A stretch of 64,000 bases of DNA from Bacteroidota bacterium. GTDB lineage: Bacteria > Bacteroidota > Bacteroidia > Chitinophagales > Chitinophagaceae. This document shows positions 1-9,199 of the stretch, in pieces. Each line of letters starts with the position of its first letter. Position 1 is the stretch's first letter. The position numbers and the translations under genes were made by a program. The notes under the pieces were generated by a model. That model made no database searches. It was given only the letters and a program-made list of their open reading frames with translations, and was not told the origin of the DNA. The stretch lies in contig JAFAFR010000041.1 in assembly GCA_023423405.1 (NCBI GenBank), forward strand, positions 51,631 through 115,630, read 5' to 3'.

Positions 1-1389
1 AACCGGCTCTTCTCCCTGTTCGGCCGCGTGGATTATAACCACAACGACCGGTACCTGGCTGCGCTGACGCTTCGCCGTGATGGCTCCTCCCGCTTTGGGG
101 AAGACAACCGCTATGGCATTTTCCCGGCTGCATCCGTAGGCTGGAGAATTGACCGTGAAAACTTCCTTCAACAAAGCCGCCTCATCTCCGAACTGAAACT
201 CCGCGCCGGTATCGGAAGAGTGGGTAACCAGCAGATCGGCGACCTGGCGCGCTTTGCCCTGTACGATACGCGCTACGGCACCACGCAGGGACAACTCACG
301 CCCGGTTTCTGGGAAACCTATATGAATATCGGTACCGCCTATGCGCTGAACGGTAATAATACAGGCCCGCTGCCTTCCGGTTTCGTACAAACGCAGGCGG
401 CCAACCCCGCGCTGAAATGGGAAACCACCGACGAAGTAAACGTGGGCCTTGATTTCGGCTTTTTCGACAACCGGCTCTACGGCTCTTTCGATTATTTCTC
501 GCGCAATACAACCGGTATTCTTATTACACCTCCCGTAGCTTCTGCTCTCGGTGAAGGACAAACGAAATCCATCAATGGCGCATCCAAAACCAATAAGGGA
601 TGGGAATTTGTTATCGCCTACCAGGGTATCCCTTCGGGCGATTTTAAATACAATATCCGCCTCAATTTTGCGCATTTCCGCGATCGCATTACCGAGCTGC
701 CTGAGAACGTAAGGCCTGCTTATCCCGGCAACGAAGTGAACACCATTCTCGGTCACTCGCAGTTTGATATTTTCGGCTATAAGACAGACGGATTGTTCCA
801 GTCGCAGGAAGAAGTGGAAAAAGCCGCTGACCAGGTGGGTGCCGGTCCCGGCCGCATCCGGTATGTCGACATCAACAGCGATGGCGTGATCAACGATCTC
901 GATAGAACCTGGATCGGCACCACGCTTCCCGCGCTGGAGTATGGCACAAGGATCGACCTTCAATACAGGAAATTTGACCTTTCACTCTTTGCTTCGGGTA
1001 TTGCAGGCCGTGAGGGATATGATGACTACACTTCATTCAACAGCCTGATGCGCAGCCGTGAAAATGTTGGTCCCGGTGTATTCAGCGGATGGACGCCGCA
1101 AAATACCAACACCGGGGTTCCCGCTATGACGCTGCAGGATAACAACCAGGAGTTCCGGACCTCGGACTATTTCATCGTCAGCACTTCCTATTTCAAAATG
1201 CGCAATATCCAACTCGGCTACAATACCAGCATCAGAAAGGTATTTCCGCGGCTGCGTATTTACGGAATGGCTGAAAACCTTTTCTGGTTCAGGAGCAAAA
1301 GCTTCGAGGGACCCGATCCCGAACGCCAGGGACTTGATCCCGTGCCCGTTCCCAAAACATTCACCCTGGGTATAAACGCTTCCTTCTAA
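1..1389 (+). CDS. SusC/RagA-type TonB-dependent outer membrane receptor, C-terminal part (5' end outside window)
   Basis: The reading frame is open from base 1, so the gene begins upstream of the window; about 462 C-terminal residues are visible. They show the beta-barrel of a SusC receptor: repeated aromatic-rich strands, a DGSSRFGEDNRYGIFPAASVG-type segment near the beginning, a calcium-like DINSDGVINDLDRT loop and a final phenylalanine (GINASF) typical of outer membrane barrels. SusC proteins import oligosaccharides across the outer membrane with energy from TonB, in complex with the SusD lipoprotein encoded 12 bp downstream. The downstream GH172, GH32, fructokinase and fructose-type regulator suggest a fructan substrate; that specificity is inferred from context only. 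Confidence 0.95.
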   Translation, partial: NRLFSLFGRVDYNHNDRYLAALTLRRDGSSRFGEDNRYGIFPAASVGWRIDRENFLQQSRLISELKLRAGIGRVGNQQIGDLARFALYDTRYGTTQGQLTPGFWETYMNIGTAYALNGNNTGPLPSGFVQTQAANPALKWETTDEVNVGLDFGFFDNRLYGSFDYFSRNTTGILITPPVASALGEGQTKSINGASKTNKGWEFVIAYQGIPSGDFKYNIRLNFAHFRDRITELPENVRPAYPGNEVNTILGHSQFDIFGYKTDGLFQSQEEVEKAADQVGAGPGRIRYVDINSDGVINDLDRTWIGTTLPALEYGTRIDLQYRKFDLSLFASGIAGREGYDDYTSFNSLMRSRENVGPGVFSGWTPQNTNTGVPAMTLQDNNQEFRTSDYFIVSTSYFKMRNIQLGYNTSIRKVFPRLRIYGMAENLFWFRSKSFEGPDPERQGLDPVPVPKTFTLGINASF

Positions 1390-1401
1390 ATCAACGACGT
1401 C

Positions 1402-3111
1402 ATGAAAAAAACGATTATAGCAGTTTTATTTGCCGCCGCATTGGGAAATGCCGCGTGTAAAAAAGCCCTGGACTATACGCCAACCGGTGTATTGAATTCC
1501 TCTGACCTAACTTCGCCTGAAGCAACAGAAGGCCTGGTGACCGCCGCTTATGCAGCCATCGGCAACGGTGATATGATCGGACCGATCTACAGCAACTGGG
1601 CCTATGGCAGCATCCGCTCCGATGACGCCTACAAAGGTGGCGGCGGTACCGGCGACCTCGATGAGGTAGATAAGATGGAGCACTACAACCTGGTTACGGC
1701 CAATATGAGCGGCATCGGGTTTTTACCGCGCACCTGGAAAAACCTGTACAAATCCGTATCGCGCGCCAATGTGGCCCTTCGTGCCGTAAACAATCTTTCT
1801 GAAACCGACTACCCGCTCAAGGCCCGGAGGATTGCCGAACTGCGTTTCCTGCGCGCACATTCTTTTTTCACGCTGAAAAGGTTGTACAAGAACGTTCCGC
1901 TCTTCGACGAAAATGCGACGGATGAAGACATCATGAAGGTTTCCAACGATATGCCCAACGACGAAGCCTGGAACTATATCGCTGCAGACCTTGAATATGC
2001 GGAGAACAATCTTCCCGAAGAACAACCACAACTGGGAAGACCCAATAAGTTTGCTGCACAGGCCTATCTTGCAAGGCTTCGGATCTACCAGGCTTACGAG
2101 CAGGACGACCAGCACAAAGTGATCAATGTGAACACAACCCGTATGCAGGAAGTGGTGAACCTGACCCAGTCTGTGATCGAATCGGGCAGGTATGCGCTGG
2201 CTGCCGATATCGGCGATAACTTCCTGGTGGAAACCGAGAACGGTCCCGAGTCGGTCTTTGCCATACAATTCAGCATCAACGACGGAACCACCACCGGCCG
2301 CCTGAATTTCGAGGATGGTCTTACTTACCCGCACGGTGCACCGCAGTACGGCTGCTGTGGTTTTCACGCACCCAGCCAAACGCTGGTGAACGCACACGGA
2401 ACGGATGCCAACGGCCTCCCGAAATTTGATACCTATAACAACGGCATCATCGATCTCAACACCGCTACCGTTGATCCCCGCCTCGACCATACGGTAGGAA
2501 TTGATGGGCATCCCTACAAATACAACCCGCAGCTTCCCTTCAGCAACAGTTGGGTGCGCGATCCGGGCGTATACGGTAACTTCCATGCCATGCGCAGCGA
2601 ACTGCTGGCAAGCAGTCCCTCTTATTTCAAACTGGGACCGTTTATGGGAACAGCTAAAAATGTTGATGTTATCCGTTACGACGACGTGCTGCTGATGCAG
2701 GCGGAAGCCTATATTGAACTGGGACAACAGGAACTGGCGCGACCCATCATCAACCAGGTGCGCGCGCGGGCCGCTGGCAGTACAGACAGGCTGCGCAAAC
2801 TCGATGGGACCTTTCCCTCGAAATACCATGTGGGCGAATATCCCGCAGCCGGCTGGACGCAGGAATACGCCAGGCAGGCCCTGCGCTGGGAAAGGCGTCT
2901 TGAATTTGCCACAGAAGGAGAACGCTTTTTCGATCTCGTACGCTGGGGAATTGCAGCGGAAACGCTCAACGCCTATATCGATATCGAGAAAAACCGCCGC
3001 ACCTTCCTGGCCACCGCGAAATTTACCGCCGGCCGCGACGAATATTTTCCCATTCCGCAAGCCGAGATCACCTTCACAAAGGGATTGTACAAACAGAATC
3101 CCGGATATTGA
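1402..3111 (+). CDS. SusD/RagB-like surface glycan-binding lipoprotein
   Basis: This 569-residue protein has a lipoprotein signal with the lipid-attachment cysteine at residue 19 (GNAAC). It has the usual SusD-family layout: an N-terminal helical TPR-like region with the RRIAELRFLRAHSFF segment, and a C-terminal part with RYDDVLLMQAEAYIELG and RRLEFATEGERFFDLVRWG. SusD caps the SusC channel at the cell surface and binds the polysaccharide. It follows the SusC gene by 12 bp and is surely in the same operon. The ligand is not deducible from the sequence; the neighbours suggest fructan. Confidence 0.95.
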   Translation: MKKTIIAVLFAAALGNAACKKALDYTPTGVLNSSDLTSPEATEGLVTAAYAAIGNGDMIGPIYSNWAYGSIRSDDAYKGGGGTGDLDEVDKMEHYNLVTANMSGIGFLPRTWKNLYKSVSRANVALRAVNNLSETDYPLKARRIAELRFLRAHSFFTLKRLYKNVPLFDENATDEDIMKVSNDMPNDEAWNYIAADLEYAENNLPEEQPQLGRPNKFAAQAYLARLRIYQAYEQDDQHKVINVNTTRMQEVVNLTQSVIESGRYALAADIGDNFLVETENGPESVFAIQFSINDGTTTGRLNFEDGLTYPHGAPQYGCCGFHAPSQTLVNAHGTDANGLPKFDTYNNGIIDLNTATVDPRLDHTVGIDGHPYKYNPQLPFSNSWVRDPGVYGNFHAMRSELLASSPSYFKLGPFMGTAKNVDVIRYDDVLLMQAEAYIELGQQELARPIINQVRARAAGSTDRLRKLDGTFPSKYHVGEYPAAGWTQEYARQALRWERRLEFATEGERFFDLVRWGIAAETLNAYIDIEKNRRTFLATAKFTAGRDEYFPIPQAEITFTKGLYKQNPGY

Positions 3112-3143
3112 GATTTTAGCACAATCATACATTGGTTAAAAAC

Positions 3144-3169
3144 CAGGGAGAGGTTTCTACCTTTCCCTG
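3144..3169 (+). terminator. Hairpin between the susD-like gene and the GH172 gene
   Basis: An 11-bp stem with one mismatch (left arm CAGGGAGAGGT, right arm ACCTTTCCCTG) closes a TTCT loop, followed by an A/T-rich stretch with TTTT. It lies 33 bp after the susD-like stop. It may be an attenuator that lowers expression of the downstream hydrolase relative to SusCD, as is common in such loci; the weak T-tract makes a full terminator uncertain. Confidence 0.5.
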
Positions 3170-3189
3170 TATCATTTTAAATTGTTGAT

Positions 3190-4782
3190 ATGTTTACCAG
3201 GACTTCTTTACCCATTTTATTGCTGCTGTTGCTGCAAACATCTATGCAGGCGCAGCGGCGCGACAGCATTGGCCTTGCAACCCTGTTACAGGAAATGACA
3301 CAATACCGCTCGGTATGCGAATGGCCTTCTCCCGCTTATACCGAATGGCAGGCCAGCAGCTACGACCGCCGCTCCATTGCTCCCGATCAACCGGGATGGT
3401 TCGCCAATACCGATCAGAACCAGTTCATCCGCACCGAACAGCACGATGGCAGGGAAGAGGCAGTGATGATGGAAGCAGAGGGCCCCGGCGTTGTAGTGCG
3501 CTTCTGGCTCACCACACAATCAAAGTCGGGCCGGATAAGATTTTACCTCGATGGTGCGGCAGTACCCGTGCTGGATATTCCTGCGTATGATCTCATGAAA
3601 GCGGGACTGGACCTGGGTCCCGCCCTGCTGCAACCACATTCCAGCTACGAACCCGAAGGAAAAGGCGGGAATACTTTGTACCTGCCGGTTCCTTATCAGA
3701 AACACTGCAAGATCACTTTTGAATTCACCGATTCCCTTGCCCGGAAATCGCCGCATTATTACCAGGTCAATTATCGAAGCTATGCCTCGGGCACGGCGGT
3801 AAAAACTCTCAGCAGAGCGGAGCTGGAGAGGAACCGCAAACTGGTCGACGCAACGGAAGAAAGGCTGAAAGCGCCTGTTACGTCTAAAGGAAAAGAGAAA
3901 AAGGAAAACTTTACGCTGCAGCCCGCGCAGGCGCATTCAATAAATCTTCCCGCTGGAAATCAAGCAATCAGCAAGCTGAACATTCAATTGCTGGCTGCAG
4001 GCAAGCCGGCGCCGGAAGCGGCTTACCGCTCCACCTGGATCGCCATAACATTCGATGGAAAGGAAACCGTTCATTGTCCATTGGGTGATTTCGCGGGAAG
4101 CGGTTATGGCAGGAACCTGGTAAAAAGCTGGTACCGCGATATGCAGCCAGATGGCCGCCTGACAAGCCGCTGGCTGATGCCTTATAAGAAATCAGCATCT
4201 GTACAATTGATCAGTAACGGAGGACAACCGTTGGAGGTGAGCTTTTCCGCAACCACCAGTGCATATGCCTGGAACGATCGCTCCCTGTATTTTCATGTAA
4301 CGCATAAACAGGAGGATTCTGTTTGGGATGCGAAGTGGGATTACGACGTGAACAAGGTGGCGATGAACGACAGCAAGGCGCCGCTGGAATGGAATTTTAT
4401 CGGCGTCAAAGGGAAAGGCATCTATGTGGGCAATACGCTTGCCGTCAACAACCTGATGAAAACCTGGTATGGAGAAGGCGACGCCAAAGTGTATGTAGAC
4501 GGAAGCAGGTTTCCCGTAGAATTTGGTACAGGGCTGGAAGACTATTACAATACCTCATGGGCGCCGGTGGTATTATACCAGACGCCCTTTGCCAACGCGC
4601 CGCGGGCCGACCAGGAAAGCAGTTTTGGTCATAATACGTTTACGCGTACCCGTAATCTCGACGCCATACCTTTTGAAAAAAATTTCCGCTATGATCTCGA
4701 GATGCTGAGCTGGGATGGCGGGTATGCCAACGTCGCTGCAACCATCTACTGGTATGGTGCGGCCGACGCGGTACTGGAGTAA
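3190..4782 (+). CDS. GH172 (DUF2961) family glycoside hydrolase, secreted
   Basis: This 530-residue protein has an N-terminal signal peptide ending near QTSMQAQ. It matches the DUF2961/GH172 family: the N-terminal GPGVVVRFWL segment, a RFYLDG strand, a central GDFAGSGYG region, and the family-typical GTGLEDYYNTSW segment followed by SFGHNTFTRTR. Characterised GH172 enzymes act on difructose dianhydride I or on arabinofuranosides. Position between the SusCD pair and GH32/fructokinase genes makes a fructofuranoside substrate the more likely one. It converges on the regulator gene at 4784 with only one base between stop codons. Confidence 0.85.
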   Translation: MFTRTSLPILLLLLLQTSMQAQRRDSIGLATLLQEMTQYRSVCEWPSPAYTEWQASSYDRRSIAPDQPGWFANTDQNQFIRTEQHDGREEAVMMEAEGPGVVVRFWLTTQSKSGRIRFYLDGAAVPVLDIPAYDLMKAGLDLGPALLQPHSSYEPEGKGGNTLYLPVPYQKHCKITFEFTDSLARKSPHYYQVNYRSYASGTAVKTLSRAELERNRKLVDATEERLKAPVTSKGKEKKENFTLQPAQAHSINLPAGNQAISKLNIQLLAAGKPAPEAAYRSTWIAITFDGKETVHCPLGDFAGSGYGRNLVKSWYRDMQPDGRLTSRWLMPYKKSASVQLISNGGQPLEVSFSATTSAYAWNDRSLYFHVTHKQEDSVWDAKWDYDVNKVAMNDSKAPLEWNFIGVKGKGIYVGNTLAVNNLMKTWYGEGDAKVYVDGSRFPVEFGTGLEDYYNTSWAPVVLYQTPFANAPRADQESSFGHNTFTRTRNLDAIPFEKNFRYDLEMLSWDGGYANVAATIYWYGAADAVLE

Positions 4783-4783
4783 A

Positions 4784-7567
4784 CTATTGCGGCTTGCCCC
4801 TGAATGCCGAGGGCGAAACACCCTCCTTGTTTTTGAATACGGTAGAAAAATAAGCGGGAGAAGCAAAGCCGGTTTTATAAGCCACTTCAGCTACGGTTAG
4901 GTCTTCGTGCTGCAGGTAGTATTTTGCTTTTTGCATGCGTGCCTGCAATATGTATTCGTTGATATTGGTATCGAGCAGCGCCTTTACTTTTCTGTACAAC
5001 TGCACTTTGCTGATGCCCATCTGTTTGCAGAGATCTTCCACACCAAAATATTCGTTGGAAATATTGTTTTCAACGATCGATTTGAATTCAGTGATGAACC
5101 GGAGATCGTTTTTTCTTCCCGGCGCAATGCGAAGATGGGTGGGAATGCTGCTGCTGGCATGTTCTTTCACCTGGCTGCGGTTGCTGAGCAGGCTGCGAAC
5201 GGTGGACTGCAGCACATCCATATCAAAGGGTTTGGTGATATAGGCGTCGGCTTTATTTTGTAGTGCTTCGATCTGTTGCTCTTTGCTGGTTTTGGCGGTT
5301 AGTAATACAATGGGAATATGTGCCGTGCGGATATCGCTTTTTACGAGCTTCAGCAAAGCTGTACCATCTTTCAGCGGCATTTTTACATCACAAATGACCA
5401 GGTCGGGCAGGTATTCGAATACCTGCTGTATGCCTTTCTGCCCGTCACAGGCTTCAATAATGTCATAGTTTTCCTGCAATTTCAGTTTCAGGAAACCACG
5501 GAGTTCGGGATTGTCCTCCGCCAACAGCAGCAGCGGCCGGGATTGCCGTTCGGCTGGCGCAGCGGACTGTTCTTCTTCGGGTGTGTCGAAAACAGGCAGC
5601 AGGTCTTCCGTATAGTGTTGCTCTACTTCGGCGAGCACTTCATTGGTGTTTGGCTGGTGGCCCAGTTCTTCTTCCTGGAAATGCCCGTTTCCTTTTAACA
5701 AGGCGACCGTAAACCGGGTGCCCCTGTTTTTTTCGCTGTTCGCCGTGATTTCCCCGTGGTGCAGTTGAACCAGCTCCTTGCAAAGTGCAAGTCCGAGTCC
5801 TGAACCCTTGTGTGCATCGGAATCGCCCTGGTAGAACAGGTCGAATGCATGCGTCAGTTCTTCTGCGGTCATGCCCACGCCGGTATCTTCCACGGCAAGC
5901 AAAGCCGATTGCGCATTTTCTTCCAGGTGAATCAATACGGCGCCGTGATCGGGCGTGAATTTAAAGGCATTGGACATCAGGTTGAAGATCACTTTGTCGA
6001 GCATGGCATTGTCTGCCCATACCATTACCGATGCTTCACGGGTAACGAGGCGGCAGTCAATATTCCTTTTCCGTGCAATCTGCTGGAAAGTATCGATCAC
6101 TTCCTTGCATACGCATACCAGGTCGACTTCTGTGGCCCGCACCTGCATTTTATTGAACTCGAGTTTGCGGAAATCGATCAGTTGGTTAACGAGGCGCAGC
6201 AGCCGGATGGCATTTTTTTTCACCAGTGTGAGCTGTTGTTTGGCGTGGTGCTGAAGCCTGGCCTGTTGCAGCATTTCCTCAATGGGACCAATGATAAGGG
6301 TGAGGGGCGTTCTGAACTCGTGAGAAATATTGGTGAAGAAACTGATGCGGGCTTCATTGGCCTGGGCGGCGGCGGCGCTCATTTCTATGAGTTGCTGGCT
6401 TTTCTGCGAGATCTCTTCATTCTTTCGAGCCAACTGGCGGTTGATGCGCCGGTTGAGGTTCCTGGAATAGAAAAGCAGGCCGGCAAAGAAAACGGCGATC
6501 AGCAAAGTGAGGGCCAGGATGTACAGCATCGTGCGCTGATTGTTATAGATGCGTTGCTGTTCAACCAGTTTTTGCTGCTGCAGTTTGATGTCGCGCTGCT
6601 GTGCGGCGATCTTGTCCGACTGCAATTGCATGATCCGTACGTTGGAAGAGTCCACCACCAGGGTTTGCAGCGCTGTTTCTTTCGGCACAGGCTCTTTCCG
6701 CAGGATGCGTACGGCATTCTGGATGGCTTCGCTGCCGCCGGTGGGATAAAGCAGCGATGCCTGGAGGATCTGTTCGTTCACCATTTCGAGTCCTGCGCCT
6801 TTGCCGGCAAGCGCATCCACGCCAATCACTTTCAGCCGGTCGACGCCTGCCGCCAGCGCGGCCTGGCGCGCGCCCAGCGCCATCACATCGTTGTGCGCAA
6901 AAACAAGGTCGGCGCCGCGAAGCAGCTCCGGCTTTGCAGTGAGTTCCTGGAGCGACCGTTGTTTCACCCAGTCTCCTATTATTTCGTGTACAATAGCAAT
7001 GGAAGGATAGGCGGCCAGCGCATCGCGGAAACCCCTTTTTCGTTCAATGGCCGGCGAAGAAGCCGGCAGGCCGATCACCTCCACCACTTTGCCTTTTCCG
7101 CTCAACAGGTTGCCAACATATTCGCCCGCCAGCTTGCCAATTTCATAGTTGTTGGCGCCTATATAATTGGTGTATTGGTTCGAAGCGATCTTCCGGTCGA
7201 CAATAATAACCGGGATGCCGCTGGTGAAAGCTTCTTCCACCACGGGGGTAAGCGGGCTGGCTTCGTTGGGGGAAATGATCAGCAGGTCAATACCCTGGCG
7301 CAACAGGTCGCGCACCTGGTTGATCTGGACGCTGCTGTTATCGTCGGCCTGGCGGTAAAGCAATTCCAGCTCGGGATGAAAGGCCAGCTCGCGCTGCATT
7401 TCCGCCAGCATGGTCTTACGCCACAGGTCGCCATCGCCACATTGCGAAAAGCCGATCCGGAATTTCTGAGGAGGGGTTTCATTACAAGCGGCTAAGCCAC
7501 AGAGCAACACCGTTATAATTAATATGGCCGGGAAGCGACTTAGCGCATTCCTGAGGAAAGCAATCAT
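4784..7567 (-). CDS. Hybrid two-component system (HTCS) regulator with periplasmic sugar-binding sensor
   Basis: One polypeptide holds a whole signalling pathway. The ATG at 7567 gives 927 residues; an upstream GTG at 7612 would add 15. Numbered from the GTG: signal segment (about 17-43), type 1 periplasmic-binding-protein sensor (about 50-310), transmembrane helix (362-382), HisKA with His431 (FTNISHEFRTP), HATPase (NLMSNAFKF, GSGLGLAL), receiver with Asp742 (DLVICDVKMP) and a C-terminal AraC HTH (about 840-940). The architecture equals that of the Bacteroides fructose-sensing HTCS of the levan locus (BT1754). Adjacent GH32, GH172, transporter and fructokinase genes support fructose sensing. 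It is divergent from the transporter gene. Confidence 0.93.
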   Translation of the reverse strand: MIAFLRNALSRFPAILIITVLLCGLAACNETPPQKFRIGFSQCGDGDLWRKTMLAEMQRELAFHPELELLYRQADDNSSVQINQVRDLLRQGIDLLIISPNEASPLTPVVEEAFTSGIPVIIVDRKIASNQYTNYIGANNYEIGKLAGEYVGNLLSGKGKVVEVIGLPASSPAIERKRGFRDALAAYPSIAIVHEIIGDWVKQRSLQELTAKPELLRGADLVFAHNDVMALGARQAALAAGVDRLKVIGVDALAGKGAGLEMVNEQILQASLLYPTGGSEAIQNAVRILRKEPVPKETALQTLVVDSSNVRIMQLQSDKIAAQQRDIKLQQQKLVEQQRIYNNQRTMLYILALTLLIAVFFAGLLFYSRNLNRRINRQLARKNEEISQKSQQLIEMSAAAAQANEARISFFTNISHEFRTPLTLIIGPIEEMLQQARLQHHAKQQLTLVKKNAIRLLRLVNQLIDFRKLEFNKMQVRATEVDLVCVCKEVIDTFQQIARKRNIDCRLVTREASVMVWADNAMLDKVIFNLMSNAFKFTPDHGAVLIHLEENAQSALLAVEDTGVGMTAEELTHAFDLFYQGDSDAHKGSGLGLALCKELVQLHHGEITANSEKNRGTRFTVALLKGNGHFQEEELGHQPNTNEVLAEVEQHYTEDLLPVFDTPEEEQSAAPAERQSRPLLLLAEDNPELRGFLKLKLQENYDIIEACDGQKGIQQVFEYLPDLVICDVKMPLKDGTALLKLVKSDIRTAHIPIVLLTAKTSKEQQIEALQNKADAYITKPFDMDVLQSTVRSLLSNRSQVKEHASSSIPTHLRIAPGRKNDLRFITEFKSIVENNISNEYFGVEDLCKQMGISKVQLYRKVKALLDTNINEYILQARMQKAKYYLQHEDLTVAEVAYKTGFASPAYFSTVFKNKEGVSPSAFRGKPQ

Positions 7568-7576
7568 TGGACAAAT

Positions 7577-7609
7577 TTTGAATCGTACTGCAACAGCTTT
7601 GAATCGTAC
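7577..7609. promoter_or_regulatory. Two direct repeats TTTGAATCGTAC spaced 21 bp, upstream of the HTCS gene
   Basis: The 12-mer TTTGAATCGTAC occurs at 7577-7588 and again at 7598-7609, identical and exactly 21 bp apart start to start. That is two helical turns, which places both copies on one face of the DNA. AraC-type output domains generally bind such tandem direct repeats. The pair sits just upstream of the HTCS ATG (7567), in the interval divergent to the sugar transporter gene. If the GTG start at 7612 were used the repeats would be coding, which is a caveat. Function as an operator is inference. Confidence 0.5.
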
Positions 7610-7868
7610 CACAACAACCTACTGATTCTCCGGCAACCCGGTACCCGGTGCCGATCCAAAACTGCTAATTTTTGCAATAAAATCAAATAAACCTGATACG
7701 AATTTGAAACCGGTGTAAAAGTGTGAGATGAACTAAAATTATAAACAGGTGATAATCAGTTGTGTGCCTCATTTCGCACAAAGGTTCAAATTTATACATA
7801 TTTGATCCGTACCCCTGCGGGTCTTCTCTTATCTACTATATAGATTGATACAAATTCTTGCTTGTCAT
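7610..7868. other. Divergent intergenic region between HTCS and sugar transporter
   Basis: This A/T-rich interval between two divergent genes must hold the promoters for the transporter-fructokinase-GH32 operon and for the regulator. A TTTATACATATTTG stretch at about 7791-7805 resembles a Bacteroidota -7 region but does not match TAnnTTTG exactly. No gene, terminator or further clear repeat was seen. Confidence 0.4.
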
Positions 7869-9197
7869 ATGAGGAACAAAGCTTTGATCTGGAGTGGAAT
7901 AGTATCTATCGGGGGATTTCTTTTCGGATTTGATACGGCTGTAATTTCCGGTGCAGAACAATCCATTCAGCAATATTGGTCGTTATCGCCTTTTCAACAT
8001 GGCCTCACCGTCTCCATGGCGTTGATCGGAACCATTTTCGGCGCCTTGCTCGGCAGTTACCCGGCGGAAAAATGGGGCAGGAGCAAAACGCTGAGCTGGA
8101 TAGCCGTGCTTTACCTGGTGTCGTCTATTGGAACAGCAATGGCGCAGCACTGGGGGGTATTCCTGGTTTTCCGTTTCCTGGGCGGCCTGGGTGTAGGCGC
8201 CTCTTCGGTCGCAGCTCCCATTTATATTTCAGAAATAGCTCCAGCCGACAAACGGGGAAAACTGGTGGCACTTTTCCAGTTCAATATCGTACTCGGCATC
8301 CTGGTTTCTTATTTATCCAATTATCTCATTGGGCAGGAATCCGAAAATGCCTGGCGCTGGATGCTGGGGGTACAGGCTGCACCTTCTCTTGTGTACCTAC
8401 TGCTGCTCAACTTTATTCCCGAAAGTCCGCGATGGCTGTTGCTGCACACCAATAAGCGGGAGGAAGCCGGGCAGATACTGCGTCAGGTGAACCCTTCCGG
8501 CTATATGAACGATATTGCTGCCATTGAAGCAGCAGCGACGGAAGCACAGCAGCCATCGTCGGTGAACCTGTTCAGCCGGCAGCATCGGTTTCAGGTGTTC
8601 CTTGCCGTTAGTTTCGCAGTTTTCAACCAGGTATCAGGCATCAATGCCATTATCTATTATGCCCCAAGGATATTTGAAATGACGGGTCTTGGACGTCACG
8701 CTGCCCTGTTGTCGAGCGTGGGCATCGGTTCCGTGAATTTCCTGTTCACCCTGCTGGCCCTGCAATTCATCGACCGCTTTGGCAGAAAAACCCTGATGCT
8801 GATCGGTTCCTTTGGCCTGATCGCCACCCTGGCACTGGTATCGAGGGCTTTTTTCATCAACGACTTCAGCGATCATTCCGTGATCATTCTTCTGCTTATT
8901 TATATCGCCTTCTTTGCCTTTTCGCAGGGATCGGTGATATGGGTTTTCATTGCAGAGATTTTTCCCAACCAGGTTAGGGCAAAGGGCCAAACGCTGGGAA
9001 GCCTTACCCATTGGGTGATGGCGGCCGCTATAGCATTTGTTTTTCCCCTGCTGGCTGAAAGCATTGGCGGCGGCGCCACTTTTGCTTTTTTCGCGATCAT
9101 GATGATCCTGCAATTGATTTTCGTGTGGAAGATCATGCCCGAAACCAAGGGGCATACACTGGAACAAATCGACAAAACACTCGCCATTCACGGATAG
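7869..9197 (+). CDS. MFS sugar porter (sugar/H+ symporter), probable fructose permease
   Basis: This roughly 442-residue, 12-helix protein belongs to the MFS sugar porter family. Signatures are GGFLFGFDTAVISGA in helix 1, RFLGGLGVGASS and SEIAPADKRGK in the first half, PESPRWLL at the mid-loop, NQVSGINAIIYYAPRIF in helix 7, DRFGRK and the C-terminal PETKGHTLEQID. ATG 7869 is preferred to the in-frame 7845 because the family normally starts just before helix 1. The fructokinase gene begins 2 bp after its stop. In the Bacteroides fructan locus the equivalent protein imports fructose; that substrate is inferred here from neighbours. Confidence 0.92.
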   Translation: MRNKALIWSGIVSIGGFLFGFDTAVISGAEQSIQQYWSLSPFQHGLTVSMALIGTIFGALLGSYPAEKWGRSKTLSWIAVLYLVSSIGTAMAQHWGVFLVFRFLGGLGVGASSVAAPIYISEIAPADKRGKLVALFQFNIVLGILVSYLSNYLIGQESENAWRWMLGVQAAPSLVYLLLLNFIPESPRWLLLHTNKREEAGQILRQVNPSGYMNDIAAIEAAATEAQQPSSVNLFSRQHRFQVFLAVSFAVFNQVSGINAIIYYAPRIFEMTGLGRHAALLSSVGIGSVNFLFTLLALQFIDRFGRKTLMLIGSFGLIATLALVSRAFFINDFSDHSVIILLLIYIAFFAFSQGSVIWVFIAEIFPNQVRAKGQTLGSLTHWVMAAAIAFVFPLLAESIGGGATFAFFAIMMILQLIFVWKIMPETKGHTLEQIDKTLAIHG

Positions 9198-9199
9198 CC

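Noticed and set aside
1723..3132. 469-codon open frame on the minus strand
   Set aside because: Antisense to the SusD gene and without family features.
5810..7495. 561-codon open frame on the plus strand
   Set aside because: It lies antisense within the HTCS gene, has shadow-type composition and no recognisable domain, while the minus strand encodes clear PBP, HisKA and HATPase domains.
7783..7800. GGTTCAAATT resembling a tRNA T-arm
   Set aside because: No acceptor stem, anticodon arm or cloverleaf could be built around it; no tRNA gene was recognised in the window.
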